NCBI GenBank assembly: GCA_003503535.1
Contig: DOCI01000265.1
Coordinates: 1 to 5,453 of the forward strand
Origin: Planctomycetaceae bacterium
GTDB lineage: Bacteria > Planctomycetota > Planctomycetia > Planctomycetales > Planctomycetaceae
Reading direction: 5' to 3'
Length of the DNA stretch: 5,453 nt
Shown: one piece after another, positions 1 through 5,427 of the stretch
Position numbering within the stretch: position 1 is the stretch's first letter
Layout: each line of letters opens with the position of its first letter
The notes under the pieces: model-generated
Seen by the model: only the letters and a program-made list of their open reading frames with translations
Told to the model about the DNA's origin: nothing
The model's database searches: none
Position numbers and translations under genes: made by a program

Positions 1-36
1 GCAGCCTGGCATCTGGTTTCATCAATACTCGGGCAG

Positions 37-444
37 ATGCGAGATGTCGATACAATCTTAACAGAGGCCCTCGGACATGACTCCTCGGTGTCCTGGATAC
101 GTTGTCACGAAAAATATCGTCTAACTGTCCAATTACCCGATGGACGTAAGCAACGAGTTTTTGTGGAGAGTAGTAATCACAAAAACGACGAAAAATTGCT
201 GCTTATTTATAGTATTTGCTGTCCAGCGACGGATTCTTTCTACGAAACGGCATTACGGTTAAATTCGGAATTGTCGCACGGTGGGCTGGCCATCCGGGAA
301 ATTGAGGGAGTTTCCCATTTCGTCATGGTGGATACCTATCCGCGTGGAACGGTTGATCCGGAAGAAGTCCGCAAAAGTGTGAGACTGGTGGCTGAAACTG
401 CCGATTCGGTCGAAAATCAACTGACAAATGCCGATCTGAACTAA
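37..444 (+). CDS. Small YbjN/type III chaperone-like protein, function unknown (possibly 5'-partial)
   Basis: This encodes a 135-residue soluble protein with no signal peptide or membrane segment. Its pattern alternates beta strands (about residues 27-33, 39-43, 53-61 and 83-99, the last containing GGLAIREIEG and HFVMVDTYP) with helices at both ends (about 5-13, 66-80 and 107-130). That order resembles the small alpha/beta fold shared by YbjN-like and type III secretion chaperone-like proteins; this is a judgement from pattern, not a confirmed family match. Residues 61-62 are an adjacent cysteine pair. The reading frame stays open from base 1 to the ATG at 37, with no stop, and no good Shine-Dalgarno precedes that ATG, so the true start may lie left of the window and this may be the C-terminal domain of a longer protein. 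It ends at TAA. No partner can be named from context: the next gene has its own promoter. Confidence 0.6.
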   Translation: MRDVDTILTEALGHDSSVSWIRCHEKYRLTVQLPDGRKQRVFVESSNHKNDEKLLLIYSICCPATDSFYETALRLNSELSHGGLAIREIEGVSHFVMVDTYPRGTVDPEEVRKSVRLVAETADSVENQLTNADLN

Positions 445-556
445 CAGCCTGACCTGCAGATTGGACTCATCTTCTCGATAATTCATCATGAGCCTGAATA
501 ATCGGACATGAAATGTCGTCGGAAGGCCTTGCACTGACATAACTCTGCTCAAGATA

Positions 557-584
557 TTGACCAGACGTCTGCTATCTTGATAAT
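557..584 (+). promoter_or_regulatory. Predicted sigma70-like promoter for the secreted protein gene
   Basis: A -35 box TTGACC (557-562, 5 of 6 to consensus) is followed after 16 bp by a -10 box GATAAT (579-584, 5 of 6). It lies in AT-rich DNA and predicts transcription starting near 591, giving a 5' UTR of about 60 nt before the ATG at 654. It is predicted from consensus only. Confidence 0.5.
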
Positions 585-620
585 TTAATAGACATAACTA
601 ACGATATTTTGCATTCAGGG

Positions 621-639
621 GTCAAGACTCTGTCCTGAC
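621..639 (+). other. Hairpin in the 5' UTR next to the ribosome binding site
   Basis: GTCAAGAC (621-628) pairs with GTCCTGAC (632-639) in 7 of 8 positions around the loop TCT. The stem ends 4 nt before the GAGG ribosome binding site at 644-647, so it could affect initiation of the downstream gene. It could equally be a degenerate copy of a dispersed repeat. Confidence 0.35.
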
Positions 640-643
640 ATTT

Positions 644-647
644 GAGG
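644..647 (+). promoter_or_regulatory. Shine-Dalgarno GAGG that decides the start at 654
   Basis: GAGG lies 6 nt before the ATG at 654. A possible upstream TTG start at 642 overlaps this site, so TTG is very unlikely to be the initiator and the ATG at 654 is preferred. Confidence 0.6.
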
Positions 648-653
648 ATTCTC

Positions 654-1421
654 ATGAGATTTCAGTTGATATTTGCATTTGCCACCCTGGTTGCCCTAGG
701 CACTACAACGAACCTGCATGCACAGGGTGATGAAGGTTTCTCCAGAAAAGTTCGTTCCGAAACTCAGGGGAATGAGCGGAGTCGCCAGAGTTCTTTGATC
801 GTGATGGAAGTTGATATGAAGCCATTACGTTTGATTTGGGTTGACACTTTAAATCCTCAGAGCGGACAATTAGAGCCTCAGATGTACATCTACTTGTGCT
901 ATCGAGCCATTAACCGTCCTATGGCAACGCCAAGTATTCGCGAAGCAGAACCTCAAAATCTGGCTGATCCTGAACCTAGCCCTCCCTACTTCATTCCAGA
1001 ATTTACACTTGTAACCGAAGATACTCCTGACAAAAGGGCTGTGACTGATCAAGTATTGCCACACGTTCAGGAAGCAATCAATCAGAAAGAGCGTCGCAAA
1101 TTTAAAAACTCGATTACCATTGTCGGACCAGTACCACCGGCAACAGACGAACAGGCTAACGATCAGAATGCCTTGTTTGGTGTCGCCATTTTTCCTGGAA
1201 TTGACCCGGCGGTCGATCGATTCACCGTCTATATGTCTGGGTTTTCAAATGGTTACCGGACCGTTCAAGGTCCAAATGGCGAAACTATTCTTGAACGTAA
1301 GACCATTAAACAGGAATTCTGGCGACCGGGTGATCAGTTCGATCCCGAATCTCCCGAGTTCCGATTTCAGGGCGATCCCCAATGGATTTACCGCCCGGAT
1401 GCCCCCCTCGAAGAAGAATAG
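654..1421 (+). CDS. Secreted planctomycete-type hypothetical protein
   Basis: This encodes 255 residues from the ATG at 654. The N-terminus is a classical Sec signal peptide: a short basic start (MRFQ), a hydrophobic core at about 5-16, and a likely cleavage after LHA at residue 23. The mature part is hydrophilic, with no transmembrane segment, and so is probably periplasmic or extracellular. It has a beta-rich core around residues 45-85 (containing LIVMEVDMKPLRLIWVD), a Pro/Glu-rich stretch at about 95-115, and a C-terminal part with VYMSGFSNGY, a conserved-looking KTIKQEFWRPGDQF and PQWIYRPD, ending in EEE. I associate this C-terminal pattern with uncharacterised planctomycete proteins, but I know of no function. 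No catalytic motif, metal site or lipobox is visible. The gene has its own promoter and a hairpin in the leader, and it ends 7 bp before a structured repeat in the convergent gap with dapB. Confidence 0.8.
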   Translation: MRFQLIFAFATLVALGTTTNLHAQGDEGFSRKVRSETQGNERSRQSSLIVMEVDMKPLRLIWVDTLNPQSGQLEPQMYIYLCYRAINRPMATPSIREAEPQNLADPEPSPPYFIPEFTLVTEDTPDKRAVTDQVLPHVQEAINQKERRKFKNSITIVGPVPPATDEQANDQNALFGVAIFPGIDPAVDRFTVYMSGFSNGYRTVQGPNGETILERKTIKQEFWRPGDQFDPESPEFRFQGDPQWIYRPDAPLEEE

Positions 1422-1427
1422 TTAATA

Positions 1428-1544
1428 AGGCGAGCAGAGTCAGTCATGACTCTGGCACTTTTAATGTCTCGTGACACTTTCTTTCAATCAACTCAACGCA
1501 CAATGATCATGACAATACCCGTGCCATAACTGGCACGGCTCGCC
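1428..1544. repeat. Structured palindromic element, copy 1 (117 bp)
   Basis: The ends GGCGAGC (1429-1435) and GCTCGCC (1538-1544) are perfect inverted repeats. One base inside the left end is hairpin A: GAGTCA (1437-1442), loop GTCA, TGACTC (1447-1452). Directly against the right end is hairpin B: CGTGCCA (1520-1526), loop TAAC, TGGCACG (1531-1537). The fold is a three-way or cloverleaf-like shape around a less structured centre. A second copy in the same orientation lies at 2478-2580; left arms match at 31 of 34 positions and right arms at 41 of 47, while the centre (36 nt here, 22 nt there) does not align. The element fills most of the gap between the convergent secreted-protein gene and dapB. 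No protein is encoded. It is most like a REP/MITE-type repeat; a bidirectional terminator role is possible, although there is no T-tract. Confidence 0.8.
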
Positions 1545-1546
1545 GT

Positions 1547-1559
1547 TATGAGAGTCATA
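1547..1559. other. Short palindrome just after the dapB stop codon
   Basis: TATGA (1547-1551) and TCATA (1555-1559) form a 5-bp inverted repeat around GAG, between repeat copy 1 and the dapB stop codon. It is short, AT-rich and without a T-tract, so it may be chance. Confidence 0.25.
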
Positions 1560-2366
1560 TTAAAACCCTAAGACATCATCCATCGTGTAGAGTCCCGGCT
1601 TTTGTCGTGAGAGAAAACAAGCGGCATTGACAGCTCCGACAGCGTAACTGTCTCGGCTGTGACCGCGAACATTGACTTCCAGCGTTTCTCCGAGCAACCC
1701 GAACACAATACAGTGCTCGCCGACATTGTCTCCTGTCCGCAATGCGTGATACCCAATTTCAGTCTGCTTACGCTGAACGGTTCGACCATGCCTTCCGTGT
1801 ACGTGCTCGGTCTGACCAAGTTCTTCAGCGACAATCTCTCCAAACTTGAGAGCCGTGCCGCTGGGAGCATCTTCTTTGTAACGATGGTGCCGTTCGACGA
1901 TTTCGACATCGACACCATCCGGCAAATCCTTCAACGCCCGGGCTGCTTCCCGCACGAGTTTCATTCCCAGGTTGACTGCTGTGCTGGTGTTGGGAGCAAT
2001 TAAAAGAGCTGTCATCTGGCTTGCAGCCAGTACTTCTTTTCGCTGATCCTCCGTCAAGCCCGTCGTCGCCACCAGCAACGGAATTTGTCGTTCGCCACAG
2101 ATTTTTGCAATCTTCACGCAGGCTTCAGGAACTGAGAAATCAATCATGACATCCGGGGCATCAAAAAATTCGTCGGCACGAGTCAGCGGAACATCAATGT
2201 TTCCCACACCAGCCAACTGGCCAGCATCCTGCCCCAGCAGGGGAGAGGAGGGGGAATCGAGTGCGAGACTGACACGATGCAGGTCACCAGCCTGGGCAGC
2301 TTTCACAATCATCCGCCCCATACGACCAGCGGCTCCATGAACCCCAATTTTTACAACATCCGACAT
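1560..2366 (-). CDS. dapB: 4-hydroxy-tetrahydrodipicolinate reductase
   Basis: DapB reduces the dapA product to tetrahydrodipicolinate with NAD(P)H, in the cytoplasm, on the diaminopimelate/lysine route. From the ATG at 2366 it is 268 residues, close to the 273 of the E. coli enzyme. Visible motifs in order: the Rossmann nucleotide-binding loop GAAGRMG (11-17), ATTGLT (100-105) matching the family GTTG segment, NTSTAVNLGMKL (126-137), and the signature VERHHRYKEDAPSGTA (157-172) with the catalytic histidine pair H160/H161 and lysine K164, then LRTGDNVGEH (209-218). No key residue is missing. A GTG at 2381 would add five residues, but the family pattern starts close to MSDVVKIGV, so ATG is preferred; no strong Shine-Dalgarno supports either. 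The gene stands apart from other lysine genes here. Its upstream region holds an inverted repeat (2400-2422) and repeat copy 2, and its downstream side holds repeat copy 1. Confidence 0.95.
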   Translation of the reverse strand: MSDVVKIGVHGAAGRMGRMIVKAAQAGDLHRVSLALDSPSSPLLGQDAGQLAGVGNIDVPLTRADEFFDAPDVMIDFSVPEACVKIAKICGERQIPLLVATTGLTEDQRKEVLAASQMTALLIAPNTSTAVNLGMKLVREAARALKDLPDGVDVEIVERHHRYKEDAPSGTALKFGEIVAEELGQTEHVHGRHGRTVQRKQTEIGYHALRTGDNVGEHCIVFGLLGETLEVNVRGHSRDSYAVGAVNAACFLSRQKPGLYTMDDVLGF

Positions 2367-2399
2367 AACGCCTGTTCCCACTTAAGAAGACCCATTTCC

Positions 2400-2422
2400 C
2401 GCTATTCAAAGTAAAAATAGCG
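2400..2422. promoter_or_regulatory. Inverted repeat upstream of dapB, possible operator or leader hairpin
   Basis: CGCTATT (2400-2406) and AATAGCG (2416-2422) form a perfect 7-bp inverted repeat with a 9-bp spacer, 33 bp upstream of the dapB ATG. It could be a repressor-type operator or a hairpin in the dapB leader. No convincing - strand promoter boxes are visible around it, and its function is inferred from position only. Confidence 0.4.
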
Positions 2423-2477
2423 TTTTAAGGACGATCTCTCCAGTGAGTCAGCATAATCATAGAAGCACTGATTCAAC

Positions 2478-2580
2478 AGGCGAGCCGAGTCAGTCATGAC
2501 TCTGGTACGTTCAAGTATCATTTGGCAAAGTTAGCACAATAATCGTGACAACACCCATGCCATTACTGGCATGGCTCGCC
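2478..2580. repeat. Structured palindromic element, copy 2 (103 bp)
   Basis: Second copy of the element at 1428-1544, same orientation. It has the same terminal inverted repeats (2479-2485 and 2574-2580), an identical hairpin A (2487-2502, stem GAGTCA, loop GTCA) and hairpin B: CATGCCA (2556-2562), loop TTAC, TGGCATG (2567-2573). Compared with copy 1, the second base pair of hairpin B has changed on both sides, G to A on the left and C to T on the right, so pairing is kept. It lies between the M24 peptidase stop codon (8 bp away) and the dapB leader, inside any peptidase-dapB transcript. Together the two copies bracket dapB as direct repeats about 1 kb apart. Confidence 0.8.
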
Positions 2581-2588
2581 TCTAATGA

Positions 2589-3779
2589 TCAACGAATAAT
2601 TTCAATCTCAGTCTGCACCGGGCCACCTGTCACATGTACATTGGAAGTACGATCAATAAAGACATCGACCTCACTGCGAAGGCCGAAATTGTCGAGATAT
2701 AAACCGGGTTCAATTGTAAACAGGGCTCCGGGAATCAGGAGTCGCTCTTCATGCATTTCGTAATCGTCCAGATGAGCACCGTTGCTGTGAACTTCCTGAC
2801 CGAGACTATGCCCCGTTCGATGCAGAAAATACTCTTCCTGACCAGCCTCTGCGATTACCTTACGAACCTCATGATCGACTTCCCAACCCGCGAGTGGTTC
2901 ACCGGCTGCCATTCTCTCTTTAACGAGCTCAATCCCGGCATCTCGGGCGTCTGTAACAATCTTGAAAGCGCGTGTGTATTCGTCGGGTAACTCTTCACCC
3001 ACGTAAAACATACGGGTTAAATCGCTGTAAATCGCTCCTGGCTGCTTCCCTTTGCACCACATGTCAATCATCACCAGATCGCCCGGCTTAATCGTTGTCG
3101 CGGCTCCTGCACCGGTTTCATAATGAGGAAAGCGATTATTCGGCTGCCGGGCAACAATCGGTGGCGAGTAGGTCGTCATATTGTGATCGGCAAAAAACGA
3201 GATAATTCGATCGCGAACCTCAATTTCGTTTGTCGAACCGTCACTGGAAATCTTATCGGCAATGAATTGACTGGCCATCGTGAATGCACTCGTGGTCACC
3301 TCATTGGCTTCCAGATGCATTTGCCATTGAGCCTCCGATAAGCAGGCATCAAAGTGCTGAATCAGATCTCCCGAAGAGACAACGTCCGGCCCACATTTGC
3401 GGATGAGTTCAATGGTTCCTGCATCCACTCGTGAAATGTAGGGATTACTGGCATCTGGGGCGTATTCCATTGCCAGATTGGGAACAGTCGACAAGGTGTG
3501 ATGCAAAATATCGTGCAATTCCCGCCAGCTGCGATAGATTTTTTTCAGACCTGGCAAACTATCCAGAGCATCGGTCTCGATACCATGCACAATCCGCACC
3601 GGCTCTCCGCTTACCGGCACGAAATAAAACCAGCGTCGAGAACCGGCATGGTTTTCCGTCAGTCCCAAAACCGACCGAGCCAGTGGATTCGTCCCCCGGA
3701 AATCGTATAACAACCACCCACCCAGACCAGCTTCAGTAATTGCCTGTTGAAGTTCAGCGATGAGATCATCTGAGGACAT
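2589..3779 (-). CDS. M24-family metallopeptidase (Xaa-Pro aminopeptidase/prolidase-like)
   Basis: This 396-residue cytoplasmic protein has the two-part build of aminopeptidase P/prolidase relatives: a creatinase-like N-terminal domain (about 1-140, with WLLYDFRGTNP and RRWFYFVP) and a C-terminal pita-bread catalytic domain (about 150-390). All five dinuclear-metal ligands can be placed: D239 in VMIDMW, D253 in YSDLTR, H324 in HRTGHSLG, E357 in FTIEPGLY and E370 in LRSEVDVF. H220-region FPHYETG fits the substrate-side histidine (H219). The enzyme is therefore expected to be active and to release N-terminal residues before proline or split X-Pro dipeptides, but exact specificity cannot be read from sequence, and creatinase-like activity is not excluded. 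There is no signal peptide. The ATG at 3779 has only a weak GGGAA upstream. It lies 86 bp downstream of the exported protein gene and upstream of dapB on the same strand; no functional link with dapB is evident. Confidence 0.9.
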   Translation of the reverse strand: MSSDDLIAELQQAITEAGLGGWLLYDFRGTNPLARSVLGLTENHAGSRRWFYFVPVSGEPVRIVHGIETDALDSLPGLKKIYRSWRELHDILHHTLSTVPNLAMEYAPDASNPYISRVDAGTIELIRKCGPDVVSSGDLIQHFDACLSEAQWQMHLEANEVTTSAFTMASQFIADKISSDGSTNEIEVRDRIISFFADHNMTTYSPPIVARQPNNRFPHYETGAGAATTIKPGDLVMIDMWCKGKQPGAIYSDLTRMFYVGEELPDEYTRAFKIVTDARDAGIELVKERMAAGEPLAGWEVDHEVRKVIAEAGQEEYFLHRTGHSLGQEVHSNGAHLDDYEMHEERLLIPGALFTIEPGLYLDNFGLRSEVDVFIDRTSNVHVTGGPVQTEIEIIR

Positions 3780-3809
3780 AAGTATTTCCCGCTACATTTT
3801 AAGAACTCT

Positions 3810-3836
3810 ACAAGCACGAAGCGCAAGCGAGTGTGT
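3810..3836. repeat. Short palindromic intergenic repeat with GNRA-type hairpin
   Basis: Between the exported protein gene and the peptidase is a compact imperfect palindrome. On the + strand CAC (3815-3817) pairs with GTG (3831-3833), and GC (3821-3822) pairs with GC (3827-3828) around a GCAA loop. The internal loop has GAA (3818-3820) facing GA (3829-3830), which could form tandem G.A pairs. From memory, closely similar sequences recur between genes in planctomycete genomes, but I could not search. Only one copy is in this window. Confidence 0.45.
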
Positions 3837-3865
3837 CGATTTTTGTTATCGCCTCAGGGAAAAAA

Positions 3866-5224
3866 CTATCGAAACAGCAACCGAGCCGTTTTTACGGTCT
3901 TGGGATCCGTCTCTTCCAACTGTGCCAGATACTCTCCAGCTGAGACAACGAACTGAGGCACCTCGGCTGCGGGATCTTCAGGCCTTTGTTTTTCACAGGC
4001 GATGAGATAACCGACGATGGCCCGCTTGATAGCAGGGACGTCGTAAGGTTCGGAACCATACATCTCTTTCAGTTTTGGCAATAGCGACCAGTCTTCCCAG
4101 CGAGCCAAGTCGATAATCACCAGATCAGCCAGGTCAGGATGCTGCAGCAGAATCCGCATCGAACTGCGGAGCCGTTCTTTATCAACTGTGCCGGGAGCAT
4201 ATTCCCAAAGGAATTTCAACGATTGCAAGGTCGCAAATGTTTCGCTGAAGGGAACCGGGCTGGGAGATTTCAGAGAAGGTTTCAGCTTGGTTTCTTCCAG
4301 AACATTCAAGCCTTCCTCACCAGCGAGCAGAAGATATCCAGCCATGATCCCATCAATTCCCAAGCGGAAATCTTCATCATTAGAGACAACTTTTTCTTTC
4401 AACTGTACCAGATCGGAATCATCACCGCATAATCCCAGAAGCAATCCGTACAGGCCAAGTCGCGTTACAGAAGTTTCCTCACTGAAAACCCACTGACGCA
4501 CTTTTTCCCTGGGGAAGGATTCCCGGACGGCTGCAATCGTATCATAAGGGGCATTGGCGAACTCCGCGTAAGCATCGTCTGCAATCAGAGGATCTTTGGC
4601 TTCGAGGAAGTTGACATAATACCGCAAGCGTTTTTGGGGATCATTCTCCGGCCCGGGAGCATTTGTAACATATTCAAAGCCGTCTTTGGAAATATCGAGA
4701 GGCGAAAGCCAATTCATTTCCGTGGGTGCTGTTGTAAATGAAACCGGGATGAGAATTGGAGTTTGAGCGGGCACTTCGACAGGTGTGAGACCAAATGCGC
4801 CAACTTTCAGCCGTTTTTCCAGCAACCTGGTGGAGACACTTAAGTCCTGCGACCCAACAATCAAAGAGAACTGCCCAGCTTCGCCGGGATAATATTCTTT
4901 GAGAACAATCAACTGATCAATCGTAACAGCATTCGTATCGGGTGATTTGATAATTTTTTCAATGCGATAAGTCGTCGTCCCTGGCGTACCGGCATCAAAG
5001 TCGGGAGGAGTCCCTTTTGTCCATTCCGCGATTACTGCTGCATCCGACTGGGCAATTTGCTCGGCCAGCGTTAGTTGGGGAGCATTGCAGAAGGGGCAAC
5101 TGTAAGCCGTTTTGACTGTAACAGAGACCATCATCAGGCAAATGGCAACCAATGCCATCGTCAGCATGGCGAACCGAGTCGCTGAAAATGTGTCAAACTG
5201 AGGAACGCGTATGTTGTGTCGCAT
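3866..5224 (-). CDS. Exported protein with CPFC motif and HEAT-like helical C-terminus, function unknown
   Basis: From the ATG at 5224 this is 452 residues. An upstream in-frame ATG at 5236 would add four residues, but GGAG overlaps it and lies 6 nt before the 5224 ATG, so 5224 is preferred. A 17-residue basic leader precedes a hydrophobic segment (about 18-37), with likely Sec cleavage near TAYS at 39-42. CPFC (43-46) thus becomes almost the N-terminus of the mature protein; it is not a CxxCH haem site, and a lipobox is poor. Residues about 50-165 look beta-rich (AAVIAEW, TTYRIEKII, QFSLIVG), and about 195-450 is mostly helical with HEAT/armadillo-like hairpins (for example 199-235 and 333-410). 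The same CPFC-plus-AEQIAQSDAAV start is, from memory, seen in uncharacterised planctomycete secreted proteins. No enzyme motif is visible. Role unknown; an envelope scaffold or redox/metal site at the cysteines is conjecture. Confidence 0.8.
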   Translation of the reverse strand: MRHNIRVPQFDTFSATRFAMLTMALVAICLMMVSVTVKTAYSCPFCNAPQLTLAEQIAQSDAAVIAEWTKGTPPDFDAGTPGTTTYRIEKIIKSPDTNAVTIDQLIVLKEYYPGEAGQFSLIVGSQDLSVSTRLLEKRLKVGAFGLTPVEVPAQTPILIPVSFTTAPTEMNWLSPLDISKDGFEYVTNAPGPENDPQKRLRYYVNFLEAKDPLIADDAYAEFANAPYDTIAAVRESFPREKVRQWVFSEETSVTRLGLYGLLLGLCGDDSDLVQLKEKVVSNDEDFRLGIDGIMAGYLLLAGEEGLNVLEETKLKPSLKSPSPVPFSETFATLQSLKFLWEYAPGTVDKERLRSSMRILLQHPDLADLVIIDLARWEDWSLLPKLKEMYGSEPYDVPAIKRAIVGYLIACEKQRPEDPAAEVPQFVVSAGEYLAQLEETDPKTVKTARLLFR

Positions 5225-5230
5225 GATCGA

Positions 5231-5234
5231 CTCC
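5231..5234 (-). promoter_or_regulatory. Shine-Dalgarno GGAG that decides the start at 5224
   Basis: On the - strand GGAG lies 6 nt before the ATG at 5224 and partly overlaps the alternative ATG at 5234-5236, so it favours the downstream start. Confidence 0.55.
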
Positions 5235-5367
5235 ATAACTTTTGAAAGATTGTTCTCTACATCATCTTGTCACAAATTGTTGGCAAGTACAAGATCACTC
5301 GACTAGCGGAAGAATGTACAGACTGCACAAGGGAAGTGTCCGTCTTAAAAAAGTTGCGATTCTTCGA

Positions 5368-5396
5368 TTGCAAGCCAGAAGCGGATGGCGTATAAA
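5368..5396 (+). promoter_or_regulatory. Predicted tRNA promoter
   Basis: A -35 box TTGCAA (5368-5373, 5 of 6 to consensus) and a -10 box TATAAA (5391-5396, 5 of 6) are spaced by 17 bp. Transcription would start near 5403, giving a leader of about 25 nt before the tRNA. It is close to an ideal sigma70 promoter, as expected for a stable RNA gene. Confidence 0.65.
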
Positions 5397-5405
5397 GTGT
5401 TCCCC

Positions 5406-5424
5406 GTTGCTGATCGCCAGCAAC
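5406..5424 (+). other. Perfect 7-bp hairpin in the tRNA leader
   Basis: GTTGCTG (5406-5412) pairs perfectly with CAGCAAC (5418-5424) around ATCGC. It ends 3 nt before the predicted mature 5' end of the tRNA (5428), so the precursor would carry a stable hairpin just before the RNase P cleavage point. Confidence 0.5.
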
Positions 5425-5427
5425 TTC

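Larger units (their letters stand above)
445..653 (+). other. Intergenic region with promoter and 5' UTR
   Basis: This 209-bp stretch separates the first two + strand genes. It holds a sigma70-like promoter (557-584), a hairpin (621-639) and the ribosome binding site of the next gene. A weak 5-bp palindrome (505-509 with 513-517) follows the first gene, but it has no T-tract, so I do not call it a terminator. Confidence 0.5.

Noticed and set aside
259..552. 97-residue - strand open frame
   Set aside because: It is mostly antisense to the 37-444 gene and runs across the promoter region; no domain or ribosome binding site.
1120..1425. 101-residue + strand open frame within the secreted-protein gene
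   Set aside because: Overlaps the real gene in another frame; composition is not protein-like and no start signal is seen.
1453..1519. Rho-independent terminator between the convergent genes
   Set aside because: The hairpins present are not followed by a T-tract on either strand.
1428..1544. Element as a tRNA gene or tRNA-like RNA, because of the 7-bp closing stem with an abutting hairpin
   Set aside because: Loops are 4 nt, there is no GTTC T-loop sequence, no anticodon arm and no D-loop GG in the right place.
1568..1918. 116-residue - strand open frame inside dapB
   Set aside because: Lies wholly within dapB, whose catalytic motifs prove the real frame.
1428..2580. dapB as an integron cassette with attC-like sites
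   Set aside because: The ends GGCGAGC/GCTCGCC lack the GTTRRRY/RYYYAAC core sites, and no integrase is present.
1428..2580. CRISPR array or composite transposon
   Set aside because: There are only two copies about 1 kb apart, no regular spacers, and no transposase or target-site duplication could be recognised.
3431..3739. 102-residue + strand open frame opposite the peptidase N-terminal domain
   Set aside because: Antisense shadow of a well-supported M24 gene.
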